64,000 bases of DNA from Streptomyces himalayensis subsp. himalayensis (GTDB taxonomy: Bacteria > Actinomycetota > Actinomycetes > Streptomycetales > Streptomycetaceae), in assembly GCF_013778455.1 (NCBI RefSeq), contig NZ_JACEHE010000008.1, positions 186,001 to 250,000 on the forward strand, written 5' to 3'. Position numbers and translations under genes: made by a program. The notes below the pieces were generated by a model. It worked only from the letters and a program-made list of their open reading frames with translations, was not told the origin of the DNA and did no database searches. Shown piece after piece: positions 52,644 through 63,622 of this stretch. Numbering within the stretch: the first letter of the stretch is position 1; the number at the start of each line of letters is the position of its first letter.

Positions 52644-53267
52644 TCACTTGGCGGGCGGGGTGGTCTTCTTCGCCGTGGTCTTCTTGGCTGCCGGGGCCTT
52701 CTTCGCCGTCGTGGTCTTCTTGGCCGCCGGGGCCTCGCTCCGCGTTTCGGTGGCCTTGGGCGCCGAGGCGGCCGCGGCCGGCTCCGGCTCGACGGTCACG
52801 GCAAGCTCCGTGATCTCCTCGGCCGCCTCACCGCGCCAGGTCCTGACGGCCTGCTCGCCGTGCTCGGCGACCTTCTCGTACGTCTCACGCGCCTTGACCG
52901 CGTACTCCGCGGCCACGCCGACGCCGCGCAGGGCCAGGTCCTGAGCGGACTCACCCAGCTTCTTCAGGTCGGTGTCGATGGTGCCGAGTACCTCGTTGAC
53001 CTTGGCCTGGATGGTCTCCTGCACCTCCTTGGCGCGGACGGCGGCCTTGTCCTGGACCTCCTTGGCGCGGGCGGTGGCCTTGTCCTGGACGGCCTTCGGG
53101 TCCGTGCCGCGCACGGCCTCGATACGGGCCGGGGCCTCGGCGCGCAGCTGCTCGACGAGCCCCGGCACCTTCTTGGCCTGCTGGTACGCCAGGTCGGCGG
53201 TGCCCGCGGCGAAGTAGAGCGGCGTCGGGTCCTTCAGGGTCTTGCGCAGGTCGTCGGTGATGGCCAT
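52644..53267 (-). CDS. HbhA-like helical protein with Lys/Ala-rich tail
   Basis: A 207-residue protein: N-terminal ITDDLRKTLKDPTPLYFAAGTADLAYQQAKKVPGLVEQLRAEAPARIEAV, long coiled coil with RAKEVQDKA repeats (about 55-105), and a C-terminal KKTTTAKKAPAAKKTTAKKT tail like mycobacterial HbhA or histone-like proteins. It has no signal peptide. The tail could bind DNA or anionic polymers. It follows the XRE gene by 23 bp, the pairing seen for HbhA and its regulator in other actinobacteria (from memory). Confidence 0.82.
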   Translation of the reverse strand: MAITDDLRKTLKDPTPLYFAAGTADLAYQQAKKVPGLVEQLRAEAPARIEAVRGTDPKAVQDKATARAKEVQDKAAVRAKEVQETIQAKVNEVLGTIDTDLKKLGESAQDLALRGVGVAAEYAVKARETYEKVAEHGEQAVRTWRGEAAEEITELAVTVEPEPAAAASAPKATETRSEAPAAKKTTTAKKAPAAKKTTAKKTTPPAK

Positions 53268-53290
53268 GACTGTGGTCCTCCCGGATCACT

Positions 53291-53785
53291 TCAGCTCGAG
53301 GGTTTGTGGTCGTGCTGGTCGGCATCGCTGCCGTCGGCCGCGCTGGGCTCGCCGGCCGCGCCGCGCTTGTCCGCGACGGTGTCCTGGATGGCATCCGTGA
53401 CGACATCCGTAACCGCATCCGTAACGACGTCGACCCCGGTCCCGTTCTCCTTGCGGAAGGACTCGTAGATCTGCAGGAGCACCTGCTTCTGCCGGTCGTT
53501 GAGGGACGGATCGGCGAGGATGACCGCACGCGTCTCCACCTCGTCCCGATCCCGCTCGGCGTCGAGAATCCCGGCCCGCACGTACAGCGTCTCGGCGGAG
53601 ATCCGCAGCGCCTTCGCGACCTGCTGCAGCACCTCGGCACTCGGCTTGCGCAGCCCGCGCTCGATCTGGCTCAGATACGGATTCGACACCCCTGCCGCCT
53701 CGGCGAGCTGCCGCAAGGACAGCTGCGCACTGCGCCGCTGCTCACGCAGGTACTCGCCGAGATTGCCGACGTTGAGTGATGCCAT
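53291..53785 (-). CDS. XRE-family transcriptional regulator
   Basis: A 164-residue regulator. The helix-turn-helix is LGEYLREQRRSAQLSLRQLAEAAGVSNPYLSQIERGLRKPSAEVLQQVAKALRI (about 8-62), followed by a region with LYVRAGIL, LNDRQKQVLLQIYESFRKE and a repetitive VVTDAVTDVVTDAIQDTVAD stretch, then an acidic tail. A perfect palindrome lies 27 bp upstream of the start, so autoregulation is likely. It is cotranscribed with the HbhA-like gene. Confidence 0.9.
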   Translation of the reverse strand: MASLNVGNLGEYLREQRRSAQLSLRQLAEAAGVSNPYLSQIERGLRKPSAEVLQQVAKALRISAETLYVRAGILDAERDRDEVETRAVILADPSLNDRQKQVLLQIYESFRKENGTGVDVVTDAVTDVVTDAIQDTVADKRGAAGEPSAADGSDADQHDHKPSS

Positions 53786-53811
53786 ACCCCGATGGTGCAC
53801 CACCAGCGCTA

Positions 53812-53839
53812 ACTTTTGCAAGCAGATGCTTGCAAAAGT
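53812..53839. promoter_or_regulatory. 28-bp palindromic operator before the XRE gene
   Basis: ACTTTTGCAAGCA-GA-TGCTTGCAAAAGT: perfect 13-bp arms, 27-54 bp upstream of the XRE ATG. The A/T content stands out in a GC-rich region. It is the obvious binding site for the regulator encoded beside it. Confidence 0.75.
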
Positions 53840-53949
53840 GTGCCGCGGTCCGAGACGCAGTTGGGGAGACTGCAGTCGATGAGGCCACGGCCGCGCGACG
53901 GCAAGAGGAGTGGTAGTGGCGTCCGACGAAGTGCTGTATAGGTAGCGCA

Positions 53950-54399
<450 letters not shown>

Positions 54400-54403
54400 A
54401 GCC

Positions 54404-54814
54404 ATGGACATCACCATTCACACGAGCTTCCTCCCGCACGACGACCCGGACGCCTCCCTGGCCTTCTACCGCGACGCCCTCGGCTTCGAGGTCCGCAACG
54501 ACGTCGGACAGGGCACGATGCGCTGGATCACGGTCGGCCCTGCCGGCCAGCCCGACACGTCCATCCTCCTGGCGCCGCCGGCCGCCGACCCCGGTGTCAC
54601 CGACGACGAGCGCCGCACCATCGTCGAGATGATGGCCAAGGGCACCTACGGCTGGATCCTGCTGGCCACCCGGGACCTCGACGGCACCTTCGAGAAGGTG
54701 CAGGCCCGCGGCGCCGAGGTCGTCCAGGAGCCGACCGAGCAGCCGTACGGCATCCGCGACTGCGCCTTCCGCGATCCCGCCGGCAATCTGATCCGCATCC
54801 AGGAGCTGCGCTGA
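54404..54814 (+). CDS. VOC-family (glyoxalase/bleomycin-resistance) protein
   Basis: A 136-residue vicinal-oxygen-chelate protein: SFLPHDDPDASLAFYRDALGFEVRNDVGQGTMRWITVG, then the second half GTYGWILLATRDLDGTFEKVQARGAEVVQEPTEQPYGIRDCAFRDPAGNLIRI. It may bind or modify a small toxic compound. Translated directly after the AraC-type gene. Confidence 0.9.
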   Translation: MDITIHTSFLPHDDPDASLAFYRDALGFEVRNDVGQGTMRWITVGPAGQPDTSILLAPPAADPGVTDDERRTIVEMMAKGTYGWILLATRDLDGTFEKVQARGAEVVQEPTEQPYGIRDCAFRDPAGNLIRIQELR

Positions 54815-54842
54815 GCCGGCCGGCGATCGCAGCCGCGGCACC

Positions 54843-55124
54843 GTGAACGAGCCCGCGCACGGCGATGTGGTACCTCCCTGCTCCGGGCGTACCTACCGGG
54901 CCCTTGAGGCGCTGGGGGAGAAGCCGAGAGCCTGGGGCGGCCGCCTGGCGGCGCTGCCGCAGCAGCGGGGTGACCGGTTCGTCGCGCACACCGGCTTCGC
55001 CCCGCGTACGCTGGCCACCCCCTACCGCTGGTTCCGCACCTCCCCGCGCCGTATCCAGGCCCGGCGCGAGGTGAACGAGCCGCCCGACCGCGAACTGACG
55101 CGCGACGGCCGCCGGTTGGTCTGA
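54843..55124 (+). CDS. Unrecognised short ORF (93 residues), doubtful
   Basis: A GTG-started frame (VNEPAHGDVVPPCSGRTYRALEALG...RFVAHTGFAPRTLATPYRWFRTSPRRIQARREVNEPPDRELTRDGRRLV) with plausible amino-acid use but no ribosome site and no family I know. It fills most of the gap 54815-55281 before the UvrA-like gene. It may be real, a remnant, or chance. Confidence 0.3.
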   Translation: MNEPAHGDVVPPCSGRTYRALEALGEKPRAWGGRLAALPQQRGDRFVAHTGFAPRTLATPYRWFRTSPRRIQARREVNEPPDRELTRDGRRLV

Positions 55125-55281
55125 CGCCTCGGCCGAGCACGCCGCTTGGCCGGGGCCCTCAGGCTCCACGGGCCAGGCGCAGGAGAACCAGACGTACTAC
55201 TTGAAGCTGGTCAGATCGAGCCAGGCGACGCCGACCGAGACCGCGAAGGCGGCCCGCCCGACAGATGGAGAGACGAAGAGC

Positions 55282-57666
<2,385 letters not shown>

Positions 57667-57690
57667 CGGAGACGAGGCCCTCGCGGACAC

Positions 57691-57734
57691 AGTGGGACGA
57701 GCTCTCTCATCCATCTGTTTGGACTCGTCCCACT
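57691..57734 (+). terminator. Inverted repeat after the UvrA-like gene
   Basis: AGTGGGACGAG (57691-57701) and CTCGTCCCACT (57724-57734) pair perfectly across a 22-nt loop, 25 bp past the stop. The loop is long; it may act as terminator or as a site. Confidence 0.55.
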
Positions 57735-57759
57735 CGCGTACCGACAAGTGAGGCTGCCA

Positions 57760-57795
57760 CGGAAAGTGATGGTGTCGCGGAAAGTGAGGGTGTCG
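57760..57795. repeat. 18-bp tandem repeat, two copies
   Basis: CGGAAAGTGATGGTGTCG and CGGAAAGTGAGGGTGTCG (one difference) between the UvrA-like and MarR genes. Confidence 0.75.
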
Positions 57796-57849
57796 CGGCG
57801 GCGGGCGTCTCGGAGACGCCAGGCACGCCGCAAACGTCCACTTCCGGAT

Positions 57850-57869
57850 AATCCGCTACGGAGCGGATT
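57850..57869. promoter_or_regulatory. Inverted repeat before the MarR gene
   Basis: AATCCGCT-ACGG-AGCGGATT, perfect 8-bp arms, 16 bp upstream of the MarR start. Probable autoregulatory operator. Confidence 0.65.
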
Positions 57870-57884
57870 GCTACCCTGGCGGAC

Positions 57885-58373
57885 ATGACCGCCATGGCCC
57901 CCAAGCGCACCGAGCCGGACCTGTCGTTCCTGCTGGACCACACGAGTCACGTCCTGCGCACCCAGATGTCGGCGGCACTCGCCGAGATCGGGCTGACGCC
58001 ACGCATGCACTGCGTACTGGTCCACGCCCTGGAGGAAGAACGCACCCAGGCCCAGATCGCCGAGATCGGGGACATGGACAAGACCACGATGGTGGTCACG
58101 GTGGACGCGCTGGAGGAGGCGGGCCTCGCAGAGCGGCGCCCGTCCAGCCGGGACCGGAGGGCTCGGATCATCGCGGTTACCGAGGAGGGCGCGCGAGTCG
58201 CCGAGCAGAGCCAGAGGATCGTGGACCGCGTCCACGAAAAGGCACTGGAAGCCCTCCCCGCGGGCGACCGGTCAGTCCTGCTACGGGCCCTGGAACAGCT
58301 GGTCGGCGGGCATCTGGCCACGCCGACCGAGAGTCCGCGACCGGCCCGGCGGGCGCGTCAGCGCGAGAAGTAG
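57885..58373 (+). CDS. MarR-family transcriptional regulator
   Basis: A 162-residue regulator: LSFLLDHTSHVLRTQMSAALAEIGLTPRMHCVLVHALEEERTQAQIAEIGDMDKTTMVVTVDALEEAGLAERRPSSRDRRARIIAVTEEGARVAEQ, the winged helix with the conserved D-x-R-x-R wing (SSRDRRARII). It precedes an MFS exporter gene in the same direction (136-bp gap), its likely target. A 9-bp repeat begins at its stop. Confidence 0.9.
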   Translation: MTAMAPKRTEPDLSFLLDHTSHVLRTQMSAALAEIGLTPRMHCVLVHALEEERTQAQIAEIGDMDKTTMVVTVDALEEAGLAERRPSSRDRRARIIAVTEEGARVAEQSQRIVDRVHEKALEALPAGDRSVLLRALEQLVGGHLATPTESPRPARRARQREK

Positions 58374-58397
58374 ACCAAGCAGACCAAGCAGACCAAG
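58372..58397. repeat. 9-bp tandem repeat beginning in the MarR stop codon
   Basis: AGACCAAGC at 58372 and 58381, and AGACCAAGA-type at 58390; the first unit overlaps the stop TAG (58371-58373). Confidence 0.8.
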
Positions 58398-58443
58398 AGG
58401 GCACCCAGTCAACGGAGTTGGGGGCCGAAACTGAATCACTGAA

Positions 58444-58467
58444 AGATAGTCTGCAACAAAACTATCT
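58444..58467. promoter_or_regulatory. Inverted repeat before the MFS exporter gene
   Basis: AGATAGT (58444-58450) and ACTATCT (58461-58467) with a 10-nt spacer, 43 bp before the MFS start. It is AT-rich and distinct from the MarR-gene dyad, yet placed where a MarR repressor would act. Confidence 0.6.
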
Positions 58468-58509
58468 GCTACGGTCTCTCCTGTCGGCTCAACAGACAGG
58501 AGAGGCCGC

Positions 58510-59985
58510 ATGTCCACAGCGTCTGCCGCTTCCGTTCAGTCCACAGCGACCAAGTCCAAGCCGTTGGCCCGTTCAGCTCGGTCACGCCCCCTGGCCCTGG
58601 GCGTCATCGCCACGGGAATGCTGATGATCATCCTGGACGGCAGCATCGTGACCGTGGCGATGCCGGCCATCCAGAACGACCTGGGATTCTCCCCCGCCGG
58701 CCTCAGCTGGGTCGTCAACGCCTACCTGATCGCCTTCGGCAGCCTGCTCCTGCTCGCCGGACGGCTCGGCGACCTCATCGGCCGCAAGCGCATGTTCCTG
58801 GCCGGAATCGCCGTGTTCACCGCGGCCTCGCTCTTTGCGGGCGTGGCCACCTCCCCCGCCGTGCTGATCGCAGCCCGGTTCCTGCAGGGAATCGGGAGCG
58901 CGATGGCCTCCGCCGTCAGCCTCGGCATCCTCGTCACGCTGTTCACCGAGCCCAGGGAGCGTGCCAGGGCGATCGCCGTGTTCAGCTTCACCGGGGCGGC
59001 CGGCGCATCGGTCGGCCAGGTCCTCGGCGGTGTCCTCACGGACGTCCTCGACTGGCACTGGATCTTCTTCATCAACCTGCCGATCGGGCTGGCGGCCCTC
59101 GCCGTCGCCGTGCCCGTCCTGCCCGCCGACCGCGGGCTCGGTCTGAGGGCCGGCGCCGATGGGGTCGGCGCGCTCCTGGTCACCGCCGGGCTGATGCTCG
59201 GGATCTACACGGTCGTCAAAGTCGAGGAGTACGGCTGGACTTCGGCACCCACCCTCGGCTTCGGCGCCCTCGCCCTCGTACTGCTCGCCGGCTTCGTCGC
59301 CCGACAGGCCACCGCCAGGACGCCGCTCATGCCGTTGCGGATCTTCCGGTCCCGCAGTGTCGCGGGAGCCAATCTGGTCCAGGTCCTCATGGTGGCGGCT
59401 CTCTTCTCGTTCCAGATCCTCGTAGCCCTCTATCTCCAGAAGGTGCTCGCGTACGGGGCCGCCGAGACCGGCCTGGCCATGCTCCCCGCGGCGGCGGTCA
59501 TCGGCGCGGTGTCACTCGGGGTCTCGGCCCGCCTCAACGCCCGTTTCGGCGAACGAAATGTGCTGCTCGCGGGACTCGTCCTTCTGATGGGCGTTCTGGG
59601 ACTGCTCACGCGCGTCCCGGTGCACGCCGACTACGTCACCGATCTGCTCCCCGTGATGCTGCTCGCCGCCGGCTTCGGACTCGCCCTGCCGGCGCTGACC
59701 ACGCTCGGCATGTCCGGCGCGGGGGACGACGACGCCGGACTCGCCTCCGGGCTGTTCAACACGACCCAGCAGATCGGCATGGCCTCGGGTGTCGCCGTCC
59801 TCTCCACCTTGGCGGCCTCCCGTAGCGACAGCCTGCTTGAGCAGGGCCGGAGCCCGGCCGAGGCACTGACCGGCGGCTATCACCTGGCCTTCACCGTCGG
59901 CACGGGACTCCTGGTGGCGGCCTTCGCCGTGGCGTTCGCCGTACTGCGCCGGCCGCGGCGCGTCATACGCCCGCAGAGAACCTGA
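58510..59985 (+). CDS. MFS drug exporter, DHA2 family
   Basis: A 491-residue 14-helix exporter: PLALGVIATGMLMIILDGSIVTVAMPAIQNDLGFSPAGLSWVVNAYLIAFGSLLLLAGRLGDLIGRKRMFLAG (TM1-TM2 and loop motif), FSFTGAAGASVGQVLGGVLTDVLDWHWIFFINLPIG, later LPALTTLGMSGAGDDDAGLASGLFNTTQQIGMASGVAV. It is likely controlled by the upstream MarR protein. Its 3' end overlaps the convergent kinase gene by 23 bp. ATG 58510. Confidence 0.92.
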   Translation: MSTASAASVQSTATKSKPLARSARSRPLALGVIATGMLMIILDGSIVTVAMPAIQNDLGFSPAGLSWVVNAYLIAFGSLLLLAGRLGDLIGRKRMFLAGIAVFTAASLFAGVATSPAVLIAARFLQGIGSAMASAVSLGILVTLFTEPRERARAIAVFSFTGAAGASVGQVLGGVLTDVLDWHWIFFINLPIGLAALAVAVPVLPADRGLGLRAGADGVGALLVTAGLMLGIYTVVKVEEYGWTSAPTLGFGALALVLLAGFVARQATARTPLMPLRIFRSRSVAGANLVQVLMVAALFSFQILVALYLQKVLAYGAAETGLAMLPAAAVIGAVSLGVSARLNARFGERNVLLAGLVLLMGVLGLLTRVPVHADYVTDLLPVMLLAAGFGLALPALTTLGMSGAGDDDAGLASGLFNTTQQIGMASGVAVLSTLAASRSDSLLEQGRSPAEALTGGYHLAFTVGTGLLVAAFAVAFAVLRRPRRVIRPQRT

Positions 59986-62215
59986 CAGCCCTCGGCCTGC
60001 CGTCGTCTCCGGGCGGGAATGCACGGGCGAGGTAGGGGTTTGCCGTCCATTTGGCCGGCAGGCCCAGAGACGCGGTAGCGGCCGCCAGGGTCATACCGTA
60101 CGAGTCCACTGCCCGGCGCACATTGGGGGCGTCGAGGCTGGCGCCCGTGACCAGCCGGTCCAGGTCGACATAGGCGGAGCGAATGATCTCGATCCGCCGG
60201 TAGACGGGCCAGTCCTCTCGCCAGCCCTTGGTGTACTCGTCGGGGAGCCGACGCTGCCACCGTTCGAACAAACGCTGGCGGATCTCGGGACGGGTTGGTG
60301 TGAGGTGCATGTGCCGGACCAGGTCGTACAGAGGGTCGCCGATCACCGCCATCTCCCAGTCGATGATGGTGAGGCCCGCCCGGCCCTCTCTGCGCACCAG
60401 ATTCCACGGGTTCAGATCACCGTGCAGGAGTGCCGATGCCCGTGGGGTGACGTGGTACCTGCCCAGGATCTCGCTCAGCCGGTATCCGTCGGGCAGCCCC
60501 AGGTTCCTGGCCAGTTGCTGGGACTCCTTGGGGAGTTCCAGCACGAGCCGGACGAGTTCTTGGCGGAGCCAGCCGAAGAAATCCAGTGATTCCGCCGCGG
60601 GGTCGAGTGACGAGCACTCGACCTTGGTCAGCTCGCAGAGCTGGGCCACGAGTTCGTCGGCCTCGTGGGGCAGGAGACCGTGCACCGGATGGTCGGGCGG
60701 CCGGTCACTGCCAGGCGGCCCCACATAGGTGTGGATGGCGAAGGGATCCTTCGCCCGGGCGGCCCGGGGTTCGCTCAGCCCGAGCGCCAGTACCCGGGGG
60801 GCTCTCACCGCGGCCCCCGAGACCTCGATGGCTCGCAGTACTGCGTGCTCGCTGAGGAAGCTGCGGCTGCGCTCCCGACGGCAGAGCGCCGCCACTTTTC
60901 GCCGTACCACGACAGGGAATTCGATGCCTGGCACCTTGACCACCGAGTTCAGGTGCGCGGTGCCCTTGAACACGCGATCCGCGGGAGCCGCGCCCTCGGC
61001 GATGAGCGCGTCGATGACAGCAGTGCGAGGAAAGTCCGGGTGCTCGGGGACGCGCTCGTCCGGCTCCCAGCCGATTCCGGTGACCGTCCGTGCGCCGACG
61101 CGTCGTTCCCGCTGGGCCGCCTGCCAGCGGAAGAGGATGCGCTCGATCTCCGGTTCCCTCGGCAGCTGTCTGAGTCCCAGTGGTTCGGCCGCGGCCTCAA
61201 GGGCCCTGAGCACGGCCGCGGAGGCGGCGTCCAGGCTCTTCTGGTCGCACGAGTCCTCCAGCGACTTCGCGGCGCGCATGATGTCCGGATACACCGACTG
61301 GGCACGTTCGAAGGCGATGTAGTGGCGCAGGTCCTTGGTGAGTCCGTGGACCGCAGCCGGTCTTGTGCCTTCCATGGCCGCTGCCCATGCGTCGGTCACC
61401 TCGCTCCACTGGAATGCCGGGTACTGCATCCGGACCAGGTGCGTCGCGAGGTCGTGCAGCGGATCGCCGTAGGTCGCGAGCTCCCAGTCGACACAGATCA
61501 GCGGCGGATCCCCGCCGTAGGACACGATCACGTTGTCCCGGTGCAGGTCGGTGTGGAGCAGGCTGTACGGGCGACGGGACATGGCCGGGACCCGTTCCGC
61601 CAACCGGGTCATGGCGTCGTCGGGAATCCCCAGGGCCGCGAACAGTCCCCCGAACACAGTCCAATTGGGCTGACGTACTTGGCGGTCCACCAGGCCGGCA
61701 AGGATACGCAGAAAACCCTGGCTGTCCTTGTCGTTGCGGGGCCAGCAGTCGGGCAACCGCGGTAATGCCTCCCGTCGCACCTGCGACATCTGGGCCAGGA
61801 GCCCTGCCAGCGCCCTGATCAGCAGGTGGTCGACCGGCTTGCCGTTCTGGCAGATGCTGGAGAGCGGAACTCCCTGCACATAGCTGTGGACAGCGGAGCC
61901 CGGCCGTTCAGCGAGGCATTCCGGCACATGGGGAAGGACACCCTTGATGGCGGCGAGGATTTCCGACTCCTGTTGCCAGGTTCTGACCACCACCGGCACG
62001 GCCTCGGCTCTCCGGATCCGCACCGTCACGGAAGCGCCGGGTTCGCGTCCCACCAGACGCGCCATGCGTTCCGTGAGGGGCAGGACGAAGTTCCGGTTGT
62101 GATGCCCACGGCTCATCGTCCCGACCTGCTTGGCCTGCCGCACGAACTCGTCGTAGGGGTCGTCGGTGGCGCATCCCCAGACAGCCGAGGGACTGGGAAC
62201 AGGAGTTGCGCCCAC
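59963..62215 (-). CDS. Tandem double aminoglycoside-phosphotransferase-like kinase
   Basis: A 750-residue fusion of two APH kinase domains. Domain 1 has the catalytic loop LLHTDLHRDNVIV (His221, Asp223) and CVDWELATYGDPLHDLATHL; domain 2 has LLHGDLNPWNLV (His598, Asp600) and IIDWEMAVIGDPLYDLVRHM. Both keep the catalytic Asp, Asn and metal Asp, so both may be active. Single-domain APH proteins are about 300 residues. GTG 62215 is chosen for AGGAG 7 nt upstream. A TTA codon (61765-61763) suggests bldA-dependent expression. Two dyads lie upstream and a GntR gene precedes it on the same strand. The substrate is unknown; an antibiotic or sugar is equally possible. Confidence 0.85.
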   Translation of the reverse strand: MGATPVPSPSAVWGCATDDPYDEFVRQAKQVGTMSRGHHNRNFVLPLTERMARLVGREPGASVTVRIRRAEAVPVVVRTWQQESEILAAIKGVLPHVPECLAERPGSAVHSYVQGVPLSSICQNGKPVDHLLIRALAGLLAQMSQVRREALPRLPDCWPRNDKDSQGFLRILAGLVDRQVRQPNWTVFGGLFAALGIPDDAMTRLAERVPAMSRRPYSLLHTDLHRDNVIVSYGGDPPLICVDWELATYGDPLHDLATHLVRMQYPAFQWSEVTDAWAAAMEGTRPAAVHGLTKDLRHYIAFERAQSVYPDIMRAAKSLEDSCDQKSLDAASAAVLRALEAAAEPLGLRQLPREPEIERILFRWQAAQRERRVGARTVTGIGWEPDERVPEHPDFPRTAVIDALIAEGAAPADRVFKGTAHLNSVVKVPGIEFPVVVRRKVAALCRRERSRSFLSEHAVLRAIEVSGAAVRAPRVLALGLSEPRAARAKDPFAIHTYVGPPGSDRPPDHPVHGLLPHEADELVAQLCELTKVECSSLDPAAESLDFFGWLRQELVRLVLELPKESQQLARNLGLPDGYRLSEILGRYHVTPRASALLHGDLNPWNLVRREGRAGLTIIDWEMAVIGDPLYDLVRHMHLTPTRPEIRQRLFERWQRRLPDEYTKGWREDWPVYRRIEIIRSAYVDLDRLVTGASLDAPNVRRAVDSYGMTLAAATASLGLPAKWTANPYLARAFPPGDDGRPRAVRFSAGV

Positions 62216-62242
62216 TGGCCGCTCCTGAATAATCGCGCGACA

Positions 62243-62281
62243 GGGTGCAAGACAATGCACCCCAGGGTGTTTGCACACCCT
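62243..62281. promoter_or_regulatory. Two adjacent inverted repeats before the tandem kinase gene
   Basis: GGGTGCA-N6-TGCACCC (62243-62262) and AGGGTGT-N4-ACACCCT (62264-62281) share GGGTG half-sites and lie 28-66 bp upstream of the GTG. They are good candidates for binding by the adjacent GntR regulator. Confidence 0.6.
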
Positions 62282-62389
62282 AGCGGTGGCGCGCCCTCCG
62301 CACGACTTGAGCCGTGCGCTCCCTGGTCTCAATGAGGTATACGTCGCCCTCAGGTGTCGCCGTGTTCGACGGTTTGGCCGGATTCCGCC

Positions 62390-63268
62390 TCATTGAGCCA
62401 AACGGGTCCAGACGGAGTCGAACCAGGACTGCATGCTGTCCACGAAGACCGAACCCTGGGAGTCCTCGTTCCCGTCGCGGACATGATGCATGAGCGTGGC
62501 TCCGAGCCCCAGGACATCGAGGGCTTCGACCTCCCGGCCGTCATCCAGGATGATCCGGCGCTCGATCACCTCGTACGGCCCGTGCAACGCCTCGACGCCG
62601 TTGAACAGGTAGAGCTTGAACGTGGGAGTCAGCGGCGCGCGGCGGATCTCGATCTCGACGGACGGCACATAGCGCTCGGCCTGGAGGGCTCGGAGGACCG
62701 ACCGCAATGACGTCGTGTGACGTCGAGTGATGTCCTGCATGCGCTGCAGCAGGAGCAGCGGGTCACCCGTCTCGCCCACCGCCCGCGGATAGGGAAGTGT
62801 CAGCGAATCGTCCGGCAGCAGCATCCGGAGTTTGATCCTCTGCGGGGCGATGGAGCCGGTGCGGATGCGCTCGGCCTGCAGACGGATGTGCGTGTCGAGC
62901 GACTCGGACGTCAGCGTGTAGACGTCCAGGCTGACTTCGGGGTGCTCGAACGCTTCACCTATGAGCGGGCCCAGCGTGACACGGCCCTTCCGAGTGTCCT
63001 TCGCCGTGGACGAGTGGATGCGCTGGGTCTTCAGCACCCGCGATCCACTGCCCTGCCGGGACTCGATCCAACCCTCGCTGACCAGCTCCCGGAGCACGCG
63101 CTGCACGGTGTCCCGGGAGACACCGAACTCGGCGGCCAGCTCGCGCTGCGTCGGCAGCATGCCCCCCACGTGATAGAAGCCGTCGCTCAAGCGGGCGCGC
63201 AGCTGCTCGGAGACGCGCAGGAACTCCCTGCCGCCGCCGTCACTTGGTGCCCGTCCCGTGCCACCCAC
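62390..63268 (-). CDS. GntR-family transcriptional regulator
   Basis: A 292-residue regulator. N-terminal winged helix: FLRVSEQLRARLSDGFYHVGGMLPTQRELAAEFGVSRDTVQRVLRELVSEGWIESRQGSGSRVL. The C-terminal part (about 215 residues) is not the usual FCD or UTRA domain by eye; it contains GPLIGEAFEHPEVSLDVYTLTSESLDTHIRLQAERI and LYLFNGVEALHGPYEVIERRIILDDGREVEALDVLGLG. GTG 63268 has GGAAGAGG upstream. It is encoded just upstream of the tandem kinase gene (174-bp gap with dyads). Confidence 0.88.
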   Translation of the reverse strand: MGGTGRAPSDGGGREFLRVSEQLRARLSDGFYHVGGMLPTQRELAAEFGVSRDTVQRVLRELVSEGWIESRQGSGSRVLKTQRIHSSTAKDTRKGRVTLGPLIGEAFEHPEVSLDVYTLTSESLDTHIRLQAERIRTGSIAPQRIKLRMLLPDDSLTLPYPRAVGETGDPLLLLQRMQDITRRHTTSLRSVLRALQAERYVPSVEIEIRRAPLTPTFKLYLFNGVEALHGPYEVIERRIILDDGREVEALDVLGLGATLMHHVRDGNEDSQGSVFVDSMQSWFDSVWTRLAQ

Positions 63269-63439
63269 ATCGCGACCGTACCTCTTCCAGCCGACAAGCA
63301 AACCGATTTCAGTCAAATGAGCAGGCGTTCGAGCCCTTGGTTAAGGGATCAATCAGGCAGGGCACATCCGACTCAAGACAACCAGTCCAATTGGACGGTT
63401 AGTTGATCGCTTCTTGGAAGCGGAGAGGGGGTGGGGCCC

Positions 63440-63622
63440 ATGGTTCTCTTCCAGCTGCTGTCGACCGTCCTGGTCCTCGGCTTCGAACAGCTCGTCCAGT
63501 GGGAGTACGGCCCGGTGGGCGTGATCTGCTTCTGCCTGCTGGCTGCGGGCATGCGGATGCGCAACACGACCTGCGTGTCCCTCGGGGCCGTGGTCTTCGT
63601 GCTGCTGATGGTTCAGGCCTGA
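63440..63622 (+). CDS. 60-residue two-helix membrane protein
   Basis: MVLFQLLSTVLVLGFEQLVQ, a turn WEYGPVG, VICFCLLAAGMRMRN and VSLGAVVFVLLMVQA give two or three hydrophobic segments. GGAGAGGGG lies about 9 nt before ATG 63440; a GTG at 63431 is in frame. Function unknown. Its end overlaps the convergent HAD gene by 10 bp. Confidence 0.6.
   Translation: MVLFQLLSTVLVLGFEQLVQWEYGPVGVICFCLLAAGMRMRNTTCVSLGAVVFVLLMVQA

Noticed and set aside
52644..53785. Toxin-antitoxin system (XRE plus small partner)
   Set aside because: The partner is a 207-residue coiled-coil/Lys-rich protein of HbhA type, not a toxin fold.
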